Origin: Prevotella sp.
Lineage (GTDB): Bacteria > Bacteroidota > Bacteroidia > Bacteroidales > Bacteroidaceae
Direction: 5' to 3'
DNA: 64,000 bases
Assembly (NCBI GenBank): GCA_017645645.1
Contig: JAGCOB010000014.1
Span: 1-64,000, forward strand
Shown here: positions 26,767 through 35,179 of the stretch, in pieces
Layout of the letters: each line of letters opens with the position of its first letter
How positions within the stretch are numbered: the stretch's first letter is position 1
Program-made: the position numbers and the translations under genes
The notes under the pieces: generated by a model
Told to the model about the DNA's origin: nothing
Databases searched by the model: none
Seen by the model: only the letters and a program-made list of their open reading frames with translations

Positions 26767-26858
26767 CACTGAATTATATCCATCTCGTTCCTCGGGCTGG
26801 ATTTAAGGGTATAATATATAACTATAATATTAACAAACAATTTAAAAATTAAATGCTT

Positions 26859-28097
26859 ATGAAGAAAATTTTTACGCTTATTGCAGTAGCCGCTATGGCT
26901 ATCAGTGCTAATGCACAAGAGATTAGTCTAAGTGGGCTGGAAACTACTGATTTTACCTATGCTGCAGAAGATTTCTCGACGGGTACTTATGAAGTTAAGA
27001 TTCATGATAGCGATACAGAAAAGACTACAGTCAGTGTGTTTAATTACATAAAGGTAGACAAAAACAATTGGTCTCCTCTTGCGTTGACTGGTAAAAATGT
27101 GGAGTTTCACTATAAGAATAAAGATGTGAAGGATAATTTCTATCAGTTGTGGCCCTTATGTCTCAATGTGAATGGTAAGGATTCCCGTATTGTGATTAAG
27201 AATGCAAAGGCTGGCGATGTGATTACTTTAAAGGCCGCCTCGAAGGGAAGTACGGCATCTGTATTTGTTGCAACTGAGAATTGTACTGCTGATGCCAATA
27301 ATCCTGCAGACGCTGGAGCAAAAGAAACAGACCCGGCCAACTTTACAGAGTTTAAGTTCACGGCAACTGCTGCTGGTGATGTAACCATTCAGGAGACTAA
27401 AGGTGGCTTTAATCTCGCTTCTATCACTATTACTTCTAATGGAGGTGGCGAGGGAAAAGATCCGACAACTCCTAAAACATGGGATTTCACTACCACTACC
27501 GCTGAATCTTTTGGAACAGGATGGACGGAAGATTCTAGCACATCAGGTCGTTATACCTATGGTACGGCAATTCCGGCAGATACCTATAAAGACCTCGGAG
27601 AGATTGGATTTGCTTATGGCGCAGGCATCTCTGTAGGACGTACTGGGGGAAGCCTTGCAGCAAATGCAATCCGTGTAGATGTTGGCAAGCAGATGCAACT
27701 CAATGCTTCTAACGGCATTTATAAAATTACTGGTTTGGCCAAAAACGATGTCGTAAAGATTCGTTTTGCTAGTGCTAGTAGTACAGATGAAAATGATCGT
27801 ACGTTCACTATCACAAATGGCAATAAGACCACTATTATTGCTCCTAAGGATCAAAGCGTTGTGGAGGAGGAAATCACTGTTGCTGCAGATGGCGACCTTG
27901 TCCTCCAGCAGAATAAAGGCATTAATGTAAAGGCTATTACCATTAATGCAGCATTGCCTACTGGTATCGATAATGTCATTGCTGCTCCTGCTAAGGAAGC
28001 TAAGAGTAATGCCATCTACAACCTCGCTGGTCAGAAGGTAAGTGAGGATTACAAGGGTGTCGTCATCAAGGACGGTAAAAAATACATGCAGAAGTAA
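26859..28097 (+). CDS. Secreted protein of unknown function, binding-module-like, with C-terminal tag
   Basis: A 412-residue exported protein: signal peptide KKIFTLIAVAAMAISANA, then two beta-rich domains (about 20-195 and 205-365) without recognisable catalytic motifs. The second domain (TWDFTTTTAESFGTGW ... GDLVLQQNKGINVKAITI) follows the same pattern as modules in the giant pectinesterase (TWDWSKFGTNDIKF ...). It ends in the IYNLAGQKV..KGVVIKDGKK tag. Position between two pectin-degrading enzymes and this likeness suggest a non-catalytic pectin-binding role; that is inference. An in-frame ATG at 26853 is the alternative start. Confidence 0.7.
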   Translation: MKKIFTLIAVAAMAISANAQEISLSGLETTDFTYAAEDFSTGTYEVKIHDSDTEKTTVSVFNYIKVDKNNWSPLALTGKNVEFHYKNKDVKDNFYQLWPLCLNVNGKDSRIVIKNAKAGDVITLKAASKGSTASVFVATENCTADANNPADAGAKETDPANFTEFKFTATAAGDVTIQETKGGFNLASITITSNGGGEGKDPTTPKTWDFTTTTAESFGTGWTEDSSTSGRYTYGTAIPADTYKDLGEIGFAYGAGISVGRTGGSLAANAIRVDVGKQMQLNASNGIYKITGLAKNDVVKIRFASASSTDENDRTFTITNGNKTTIIAPKDQSVVEEEITVAADGDLVLQQNKGINVKAITINAALPTGIDNVIAAPAKEAKSNAIYNLAGQKVSEDYKGVVIKDGKKYMQK

Positions 28098-28118
28098 TCC
28101 TGTTCTTTAGTAATAATA

Positions 28119-28152
28119 AAAAGGTGGAACCCGCTTGGGCTCCACCTTTTTT
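28119..28152 (+). terminator. Terminator of the secreted protein gene
   Basis: Stem AAGGTGGA...TCCACCTT with inner pairs and a TTTTTT tail, 21 bp after the stop. Confidence 0.85.
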
Positions 28153-28202
28153 GTAGTGTACTTGACTTGAATAGAATGACAAAGTATACATAGTAAGTGC
28201 CG

Positions 28203-28215
28203 CAAACGTTTAAGT
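28203..28215. promoter_or_regulatory. AAACGTTTA palindrome, site 3 (operator candidate)
   Basis: CGCAAACGTTTAA lies about 45 bp upstream of the PL9 -7 box and shares the AAACGTTTA core with sites 1 and 2. Confidence 0.5.
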
Positions 28216-28259
28216 GTTAATAATTAAAAAGGTACATAGTAAACTTAATAAACTTTTCG

Positions 28260-28267
28260 TAACTTTG
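28260..28267 (+). promoter_or_regulatory. -7 box of the PL9 gene
   Basis: TAACTTTG, 28 bp before the ATG; no clear -33 element, which would fit a promoter that needs an activator. Confidence 0.5.
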
Positions 28268-28295
28268 CCATCAAAAACTAACAAATTAAAGAAAA

Positions 28296-29753
28296 ATGAA
28301 TACAAAGAAATGGATGATGACGGTTTGTCTTGCCCTGATGACGATGGGTATGCAAGCAACTAATTATTATTGTTCACCAACAGGTACCGGGGACGGAAAG
28401 ACTCCTGAGAATCCCGGTGCATTGAGGACAATGATGCAGAAACTGTATGCAGGCGATTGTCTGTATATGCGTGACGGAGTGTATGAAATCTCAAGCACAG
28501 TGAACTATCTGACAAGAAACGGTAATGCCAATAATTATATTACCATCTGTGCCTATGAGAATGAGAAACCCATATGGGATTTCCGCAACCAACCCAATGG
28601 CAGTAACAACAATGGGTGGAACCTTAGTCGTAACTATGTCCATGTGAAGGGGCTTACTATCCGTTATGCGGGATATAAAGGTATACAGAATACCGGCTCT
28701 TACAATATCCTTGAGAACATGGAGGTCTACGGTTGTTGTGATACGGGCATCCAGCATAAAACGGGAGGACACAATCTCATTATCAACTGTGATTCGCACG
28801 AGAACTTCGACTATCAGGCCAATGGTGGAAATGCCGATGGCTTTGCCGACAAGCAGTATACGGGAGCTGGCAATATCTATATCGGTTGTCGGGCCTGGGG
28901 GAACAGTGATGACGGATGGGATTCCTTCCAGCGTGTGACGGATGGTACTCCTACTGTTTATATCAATTGTATTACCTATAATAACGGTCCTGAATATTTC
29001 GACCTTTCAGCACATCCCCGTGTACTGGGTAAGGATGCCGGGCTGAGCTGTTTCGTGGGCAAGGATCTGTCACACTTTGCCAACGGTGGTAATCCCAATG
29101 GTTTCAAACTGGGCGGTCAAGGCACGAAACATGATACGGAACTCTATCGTTGTCTTGCCGTAGGTCATCGCAGCAAGGGCTTCGACCAGAACAACAATGC
29201 CGGTAATATGAAGGTCATCAACTGTACATCATATAAGAACAAGCATAATTATGGTTTTGGTAATTCCTATGCATATACCTTGGTTATTAAGAACTGCATC
29301 AGCCTTTCTCCTATAAGTTCGCATTTTGACAAGTATCCCGGTGCAACGATTACCGATGACCATAACACATGGGATACTGGTTTTAGTGCCAGTGAGTCAG
29401 ACTTCGAGGGACTTGACATCGAGAGTGTCATCAATGCTCCGCGTAATGCTGACGGCTCTTTGGCAGAGACTACGCAGTTCCATCTGAAGAGTATGTCAAC
29501 GAATCTGATAGACAAAGGCGTGAACTATACAGACTTCAGTGGTGAGAAGATTGCCGATTATGTGTTCTATAAGGGAGAGGCTCCCGACTTAGGATGCTAT
29601 GAATACGACCCCTCTACGGGTATCAGTGCCGTCACCGTCAAGGGTGCAGACCTGAATCCCAATATGCCCCGCTATAATGCCAGGGGACAACAGGTAGACA
29701 GCCAGTACAAAGGTCTGGTTATCCAGGGTGGAAGGAAATACATACAGAAGTAA
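28296..29753 (+). CDS. Pectate lyase, polysaccharide lyase family 9
   Basis: A 485-residue secreted right-handed beta-helix protein. Asp181 (GNADGFADK) and Asp205, Asp206 and Asp209 (NSDDGWD) have the spacing of the four calcium ligands known from Pel9A of Dickeya. Lys271 in NPNGFKLGG is the expected catalytic base. It cleaves de-esterified homogalacturonan by beta-elimination. A short signal peptide (about residues 1-21) starts it and the RYNARGQQV..KGLVIQGGRK tag ends it, so it is probably carried to the surface by the same route as its neighbours. It has its own promoter and terminator. Confidence 0.9.
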   Translation: MNTKKWMMTVCLALMTMGMQATNYYCSPTGTGDGKTPENPGALRTMMQKLYAGDCLYMRDGVYEISSTVNYLTRNGNANNYITICAYENEKPIWDFRNQPNGSNNNGWNLSRNYVHVKGLTIRYAGYKGIQNTGSYNILENMEVYGCCDTGIQHKTGGHNLIINCDSHENFDYQANGGNADGFADKQYTGAGNIYIGCRAWGNSDDGWDSFQRVTDGTPTVYINCITYNNGPEYFDLSAHPRVLGKDAGLSCFVGKDLSHFANGGNPNGFKLGGQGTKHDTELYRCLAVGHRSKGFDQNNNAGNMKVINCTSYKNKHNYGFGNSYAYTLVIKNCISLSPISSHFDKYPGATITDDHNTWDTGFSASESDFEGLDIESVINAPRNADGSLAETTQFHLKSMSTNLIDKGVNYTDFSGEKIADYVFYKGEAPDLGCYEYDPSTGISAVTVKGADLNPNMPRYNARGQQVDSQYKGLVIQGGRKYIQK

Positions 29754-29755
29754 AT

Positions 29756-29790
29756 AAAAAAGCGAGAGGTGATGAGCCTCTCGCTTTTAT
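29756..29790. terminator. Bidirectional terminator between PL9 and PL1
   Basis: Stem AAAAGCGAGAGG / CCTCTCGCTTTT with loop TGATGAG, between convergent genes. Confidence 0.85.
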
Positions 29791-29803
29791 TTACTCATTG
29801 TTC

Positions 29804-31609
29804 TCACTTAATCAAGACTTTCTTACCGTCTTTAATCGCGATGCCCTTGTATGAACTATTTACTTTCTGACCCTTTAGGTTGTAGATGACACCGTTGCTG
29901 ATGACCTTGACAGGAAGTTCCTGGATGCCAGTATCCGTACCACGGGTAACCTTAATCAAGGTGACATTTGTTGCTGTGTTGCCATTACGACCTAAATACA
30001 ATTTATCTGCATCAGCCTCTAGTGTATATTGCTGGTTGACAAAAGCAGCACCTGCGCCATTAAAATTGGGGAAATCATCAAATTGCTTAACAACGGTAGC
30101 AGTTGTACCATCCAACGTGAAAATAGCAACAGTACCCCTCTTTGAGGTGTCTGAATTCTTAATGCCGCCAGCGACAGTAATAAAATCTCCCGCCTTAAAT
30201 CCTCCTTCTATTGTCAGATTGATGCTGTTTCCATTATATGCTCCATCTGAAGTATAACCGTTCTTAAGTTGATAAGCAGGAAGATTCTGGAAGGTTGTTT
30301 CAATTGTTGTACCGCCAATAGTTATACCGTCCTTGCTCGTCGGGTAGTCAATCAGAGTTGTACCAGTAGGTCCGCCCCCGCCGTCTCCATATTTCAGTGT
30401 GGCACCGGCATTTGCCTGTACCTCTGCAGGAATATCGGCAGTTGTCGCCACGCTATAGGAGTAGGGTACGGTGACGGTGGTACCGAATGACGAGGGAGTT
30501 CCCATTTGGTTCGTTTCTACACTATAGTTATTGCTTGCCCATGTCACAGCGACGGGATTGTCATTCGACTGGTAGAATCTTTTCACGCCCGTACCGAAAT
30601 AGTTACCCTCGATGAGGAATTCCGAGTTGATGCGCGGGTTGATGCAGTTGCTTGCCGTCGTACTGGTGAAGTAGTTGTTCAGCATGTGTATCTTGCCGAC
30701 ACGTCCCATGGGCATGCGCTGCTTGCAGCCAGTGCCCCACCAGTTAAAGGCAAAGGTGGTGTTTAGATAACCAGTAGCCTCACTGTTGCTGCTGCCGATG
30801 AGGTTAGTGTTTTGGTGCATGTAGGAGCGTCCCGTATAGCGGAAGATACACCAACTGACCGTGTTGAAGTCTGCTTTCTGGGTGATGTCGAAGTTGCCGT
30901 CCATACCGTCCAGGAACTCACAGTGGTCTACCCAGCAGTGCTTGGCTCCTGTACATGATATCAGGTCGTTGCCACTTACATCAATAGAGCCGGGTCCCTG
31001 GAATACAATATTACGGATGATGATGTTCTGGCAACCATTCAGGGTCAGACATCCCGACCTGCGGTATTTCTCATCTGCGTCGTTACCAAACTGATTATAG
31101 ATAATCAATCGGGTGTTGTATTCGGCTTCCTCAGAAACATTCTGACCGTTGGGCAATTTACCGCCCGTACCACTACTGGTACTCATAGTTGGTACTCCGG
31201 CCTCGTCAAGGGCTGCCTTGATCTCATCCGTGACATACCATTTGGTACAGATGCGGGCCTTGTTGATGCCTATCAGTGTCTTGTTGGAGGCGGTGATTCC
31301 CACATTGCTCGATACGATGAAGTCACCGTCAGCACCGTCAAAGATGATGACATCGTTCTGTTTGATGGCATTCTGGATAGTACCCTGCATATCTTGTCCG
31401 CTCGACTTTAACGTGATGACTTTACCAGTAAAGCCGTCTGGTATGGGATATGTATAGCAGCCGCCTCCCGTGATGTCGTAGGTACTGGCAGCATCCGTGC
31501 GTGAAGAACGGGTACAGAAGCCAAAAGGTTCGTTCAGGTCATAGTCGCTCTGTGCATAAGACAGTAGGCAACTGACGACTGTTACTAATGTCAATAGATA
31601 CTTTTTCAT
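29804..31609 (-). CDS. Pectate lyase, polysaccharide lyase family 1
   Basis: A 601-residue secreted PL1 enzyme. The signal peptide (LLTLVTVVSCLLSYA) is followed by the beta-helix with CWVDHCEFLDGMDGNFD, the calcium-binding part, and QRMPMGRVGKIHMLNNYF, which carries the catalytic Arg of the family. A beta-sandwich (about 410-555) resembling a carbohydrate-binding module follows, then the VIYNLKGQKV..KGIAIKDGKK tag. It cleaves homogalacturonan with calcium. The start is 13 bp from the stop of the GH28-GH105 gene, so they form one operon. Confidence 0.92.
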   Translation of the reverse strand: MKKYLLTLVTVVSCLLSYAQSDYDLNEPFGFCTRSSRTDAASTYDITGGGCYTYPIPDGFTGKVITLKSSGQDMQGTIQNAIKQNDVIIFDGADGDFIVSSNVGITASNKTLIGINKARICTKWYVTDEIKAALDEAGVPTMSTSSGTGGKLPNGQNVSEEAEYNTRLIIYNQFGNDADEKYRRSGCLTLNGCQNIIIRNIVFQGPGSIDVSGNDLISCTGAKHCWVDHCEFLDGMDGNFDITQKADFNTVSWCIFRYTGRSYMHQNTNLIGSSNSEATGYLNTTFAFNWWGTGCKQRMPMGRVGKIHMLNNYFTSTTASNCINPRINSEFLIEGNYFGTGVKRFYQSNDNPVAVTWASNNYSVETNQMGTPSSFGTTVTVPYSYSVATTADIPAEVQANAGATLKYGDGGGGPTGTTLIDYPTSKDGITIGGTTIETTFQNLPAYQLKNGYTSDGAYNGNSINLTIEGGFKAGDFITVAGGIKNSDTSKRGTVAIFTLDGTTATVVKQFDDFPNFNGAGAAFVNQQYTLEADADKLYLGRNGNTATNVTLIKVTRGTDTGIQELPVKVISNGVIYNLKGQKVNSSYKGIAIKDGKKVLIK

Positions 31610-31622
31610 ATTGTTTTTGTTT

Positions 31623-34313
31623 TTAATTCGTCAGATTCTCTGTCGTGTAGCCCAGCATCTCCATCTCAAGGGATGCCCAGATGAACGGACCGACACCCTT
31701 GGCATCATTGTCACGGATGGGTTCGCTGAGGTAATAGTCGAAACTGCCGTCACGCGTCTTGTTCTCCTTGACAGTTCCTTTCGGGTTGATTCTCTTCAAT
31801 GCTGCCTCCACCTCAGGAGTTGCTGCGGGACCGAGTCCTGCCACCGAACAGCAGTTGGTGAGAGAGATGGTCTTGTCGGGGTGTACCTTGATGAAGTTCT
31901 TGATAATACCCTTATAGGCCTTGACACCGGCATCACGGTATTTCTCTCCAACATAGCCCATACGGTATGCTTTTAACAGGGCATAGGCGAACATGCTGGA
32001 GCAGGTGCTCTCCAAGTAGTTGCCCTTACGTTCGGGACTGTCCATCACCTGATACCATACCCCCGTCTTCTTGTCCTGCCATTTTAGGATTGCGTCGAAG
32101 TCCTTGACAAGCAGGTCGATGACCTCCTGTCTGCGGGCATAGTCTTCTGGCAGTGCATCAAGCACCTCGATGAGTGCCATGGTATACCAGCCTTGGGCAC
32201 GTCCCCAACAATGTTGTGAGAGTCCCGTTTCCTTGTCTGCCCAGAAGGTCTTGCGTGTCTCGTCATAGGCATGGCGGTTCAGTCCTGTCTTTGGGTCGAA
32301 GGTGCGCTGGTAGGTAATCTTCAACTGATTGACGGCATCGTCGTAAACAAGTTGAGCGTTGAGAGTTGAGAGTTGAGAGTTCTTTTTCCCTTTATTCCCC
32401 TTAACCCCATAAACAATCGGAGCCGTCAGGCAGCGGAAAGGCAGTCCCATGAAGATACCGTCGAGCCATACCTGGTAGGCATAGATTGCCTTGTGCCAGA
32501 ACACCTTATCGGCAATGGTACGTGGCTGATCCTGTAACTGTTTCATCATCAGCTGCATGGCAAGGAGGTTTTTCGGTTCGGGGTATTTCTGGTACATCCG
32601 GGTCACGAAGTGTCCGGTGCGGATGTTGTCGAGGTTATAGTCCAGGATGTTAAAGCCGCGGATATTGCCGTCGGCATAGATCATGGTGTCGGTATACTCC
32701 TTACAGTATTTCAGGATATCCTCCCCACCATAGCGCAGATAGGTGTCAAGCATACCCTCCAGTTCGATACCCATCACATAGCTCCATTTGGGTTTGTCGG
32801 AGAAGTCGAGGAGGTACGACTTTGGTACCCGCTTCATCTCGGAGTAGGTGAGCCACTCGCTATAGTGCTTGTAGGGCATCTCCTGCAAGACCAACGAACC
32901 ATTGATCATCAGGTTGTCGTAGGTGATGTCCTCTGCCTTGCCGATTTGGTTGACGGGCTTGTCATAGACTCCCTCAAACTGACAGTTCCTCACCGTGATG
33001 TTATTGACGGTATAAGCCAGTTTCGGATCGTCATAGCCTACAATCATCACACCGTACTTGGATTTCTTACAAGTAACGTTCTCCATAGTGACATTACGAA
33101 CGGTGGGATAGAAGCCACGACAGCAGACCTCCTTGGGTTCATAGTCCGTGTTGATTTTCAGTACTGCCTCACCGCACTGACCGACGGTAATGTTCCGCAT
33201 GTTGATATTCTCGATGATGCCGCCACGGCAAGAGTTGGTCTTGATGCGCAGGACACGGTCGAGGTTGGGAGAGTCCATCTCACAATTTTCGGCATAGACA
33301 TTCTGGCAACCGCCAGAGATCTCAGAGCCGATGACTACACCGCCATGTCCGTTCTGCATCTTACAGTTACGGATGATAATGTTCTTGGAGGGTTTTCCGG
33401 CATAACGTCCCTGTCCGCCTTGGCGACCGTCGTTATTACGGGCACTCTTGATGGCGATACAGTCGTCACCGGTATTGAAATAACAGTTCTCAATCAGTAC
33501 ACGGTCACAACTCTCCGGGTCACAACCGTCACCATTCGGTCCGTCGTTGTTGATATGGACACCGCGCACCGTGATATCCGTTGACAACAGGGGATGGATA
33601 ACCCAGAACGGAGAGCGCAACAGGGTCACGTCCTCAATAAGGATACCCTCACACTGGTTGAAATTGATCATCTGCGGACGCAGACCGTCCTGCGGACCAA
33701 AGCGGCGCTCGTCCATATCGATACCGTCCTCTGCTGACTTCAGCAGACGAGGACGACTGTTTGCATTCCATTGGGTGACCGCCATGCCGTCTTTATATCC
33801 AAAGCGCTTGTTGCCCACCCATGGCCACCAGGTATCTTTGCTTCCACCACCATCGATGGTACCTTTACCGGTAATGGCGATATCCTTTGCCTGATAGGCA
33901 TAAATCAAGGGAGAGAGGTTCCAGCAGTCAAGTCCTTCCCAACGTGTCGGTACAATAGGATATAGTTCCGGTTCAAAGGCAAACTCCAGGACGGCACCTT
34001 CCTCCACAACGAGGTTGACACCGCTTTTCAGATGAATGGCTGCTGTCAGGAACTTCTGTCCGGCAGGTATGATGACACGACCGCCGCCTTTGGCGGAGCA
34101 TTTGTCAATGGCCTTCTGGATGGCTTTCTGGTTCTTTGCCGCCGTCCCGTCGGTCTTGGCACCGAACTTCGTAATCACATAGTCTTTGTCTGCGAATCGG
34201 GGGACACGGATACTGTTCTCTATCTGCTTGTATTCCTGCTCATCCCATCCCTTTGCATGGACTGAGACGACGACCATCACACAGAGCAGTAGTGTCTGTA
34301 GAATTCTTTTCAT
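31623..34313 (-). CDS. GH28 polygalacturonase - GH105 unsaturated uronyl hydrolase fusion
   Basis: An 896-residue secreted bifunctional enzyme. Residues about 45-495 are a GH28 beta-helix with NGDGCDPESC (catalytic Asp), TGDDCIAIKS (Asp pair), GHGGVVIGSE and RVLRIKT, the four classic GH28 motifs. Residues about 505-890 are a GH105 (alpha/alpha)6 barrel with NRHAYDETR and HCWGRAQGWYTMAL. The first half cuts polygalacturonan; the second removes the unsaturated uronic acid left by lyases. A phrase-repeat insertion (KNSQLSTLNAQL) interrupts the GH105 part near residues 643-655. It is the first gene of an operon with the PL1 lyase and lacks the C-terminal tag. Confidence 0.92.
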   Translation of the reverse strand: MKRILQTLLLCVMVVVSVHAKGWDEQEYKQIENSIRVPRFADKDYVITKFGAKTDGTAAKNQKAIQKAIDKCSAKGGGRVIIPAGQKFLTAAIHLKSGVNLVVEEGAVLEFAFEPELYPIVPTRWEGLDCWNLSPLIYAYQAKDIAITGKGTIDGGGSKDTWWPWVGNKRFGYKDGMAVTQWNANSRPRLLKSAEDGIDMDERRFGPQDGLRPQMINFNQCEGILIEDVTLLRSPFWVIHPLLSTDITVRGVHINNDGPNGDGCDPESCDRVLIENCYFNTGDDCIAIKSARNNDGRQGGQGRYAGKPSKNIIIRNCKMQNGHGGVVIGSEISGGCQNVYAENCEMDSPNLDRVLRIKTNSCRGGIIENINMRNITVGQCGEAVLKINTDYEPKEVCCRGFYPTVRNVTMENVTCKKSKYGVMIVGYDDPKLAYTVNNITVRNCQFEGVYDKPVNQIGKAEDITYDNLMINGSLVLQEMPYKHYSEWLTYSEMKRVPKSYLLDFSDKPKWSYVMGIELEGMLDTYLRYGGEDILKYCKEYTDTMIYADGNIRGFNILDYNLDNIRTGHFVTRMYQKYPEPKNLLAMQLMMKQLQDQPRTIADKVFWHKAIYAYQVWLDGIFMGLPFRCLTAPIVYGVKGNKGKKNSQLSTLNAQLVYDDAVNQLKITYQRTFDPKTGLNRHAYDETRKTFWADKETGLSQHCWGRAQGWYTMALIEVLDALPEDYARRQEVIDLLVKDFDAILKWQDKKTGVWYQVMDSPERKGNYLESTCSSMFAYALLKAYRMGYVGEKYRDAGVKAYKGIIKNFIKVHPDKTISLTNCCSVAGLGPAATPEVEAALKRINPKGTVKENKTRDGSFDYYLSEPIRDNDAKGVGPFIWASLEMEMLGYTTENLTN
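32351..32381. repeat. GAGAGTT phrase repeat inside the GH105 domain
   Basis: Four 7-bp units of GTTGAGA type lie in frame and encode NSQLSTLNAQL in a loop of the GH105 domain. Confidence 0.8.
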
Positions 34314-34338
34314 GTCTATTTGTTTTAGTAGTTGCCTG

Positions 34339-34346
34339 CAAAGGTA
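34339..34346 (-). promoter_or_regulatory. -7 box of the GH28-GH105/PL1 operon
   Basis: The minus strand reads TACCTTTG, 26 bp before the start codon. The region just upstream is taken by the trp terminator. Confidence 0.55.
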
Positions 34347-34349
34347 AGC

Positions 34350-34370
34350 AAAAAGGGCGAGAAATCGCCC
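34350..34370 (-). terminator. Terminator of the trp operon
   Basis: Minus strand stem GGGCGA-TTTC-TCGCCC followed by TTTTT, 33 bp after the trpA stop. It overlaps the place where the -33 element of the next operon would lie. Confidence 0.8.
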
Positions 34371-34402
34371 TCTTTCACATTATTTATAATTTATAGCGTG
34401 AT

Positions 34403-35179
34403 TTATTGTTCCAAAGCCTTAAATAGTCTGTCTAATGCCTCGTCGGCATCCTTGTATTCGTTGAGCAGGGTGACGAACTTAGAGCCGATGATGGCACCGG
34501 CGGCATTCTGCTGGGCAGCCTCCAGGGTCTGTTTGTTGGAGATACCGAAGCCGATCATACGGGGATTACGCAAGTTCATGGCGTTGATACGACGGAAATA
34601 CTCCTGTTTTGCCTCGTCGAAACTCTTCTGTGCTCCCGTGATGGCTGCCGACGATACCATATAGATGAAACCATCGGTATTATCGTCGATGAAACGGATA
34701 CGCTCTTCGGAAGTCTCCGGGGTGATGAGCATGATAATACGGATGTCGTAACGGTCGGCTATAGGCTTCACGGTATCCTGATAATCCTTGAAAGGCAGGT
34801 CGGGGATGATGACACCACTCACGCCACTGTCTACGCAACTCTGACAAAACGCCTCGATACCATATTGCATGATGGGGTTCAGATAACCCATCAGTACCAA
34901 TGGGATGCTGACCTCGTCTTTAATGGTCTTCAGTTGGGCAAACAGTTTACGCAGTGTCATCCCGTTCTTCAAGGCAGTCGTTGCCGCATCCTGAATGACG
35001 GGACCGTCCGCCATGGGGTCACTGAAGGGGATGCCTACCTCTATCATAGAGATACCACGATGCTCTAAGGTCTTGATGACATTGGCAGTTCCGTCAAGGG
35101 TAGGTGCACCGGCACAGAAATAGAGTGACAGTAATTTCTTGTCTTTGTTCTCAGAGAATAATTTATTGATCTTGTTCAT
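34403..35179 (-). CDS. trpA: Tryptophan synthase alpha subunit
   Basis: A 258-residue TIM-barrel protein, normal length. It cleaves indole-3-glycerol phosphate and passes indole to TrpB. The catalytic Glu is in ISMIEVGIPFSDPMADGP; Asp in IIPDLPF and the phosphate-binding GFGIS are present. It is the last gene of the trp operon, overlaps trpF by 17 bp and is followed by the terminator at 34350-34370. TrpB, its partner, is coded at the other end of the operon. Confidence 0.97.
   Translation of the reverse strand: MNKINKLFSENKDKKLLSLYFCAGAPTLDGTANVIKTLEHRGISMIEVGIPFSDPMADGPVIQDAATTALKNGMTLRKLFAQLKTIKDEVSIPLVLMGYLNPIMQYGIEAFCQSCVDSGVSGVIIPDLPFKDYQDTVKPIADRYDIRIIMLITPETSEERIRFIDDNTDGFIYMVSSAAITGAQKSFDEAKQEYFRRINAMNLRNPRMIGFGISNKQTLEAAQQNAAGAIIGSKFVTLLNEYKDADEALDRLFKALEQ

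Noticed and set aside
26454..26772. Open frames across the 22-bp repeat array A
   Set aside because: They consist of repeat translations (ALEHFVPCLGT-like) in several frames and both strands; no start signal or homology.
8261..34313. Integrative element or phage carrying the pectin locus
   Set aside because: No integrase, transposase, tRNA site or end repeats were seen; the only local sign of rearrangement is the duplicated tail around hepT/mntA.
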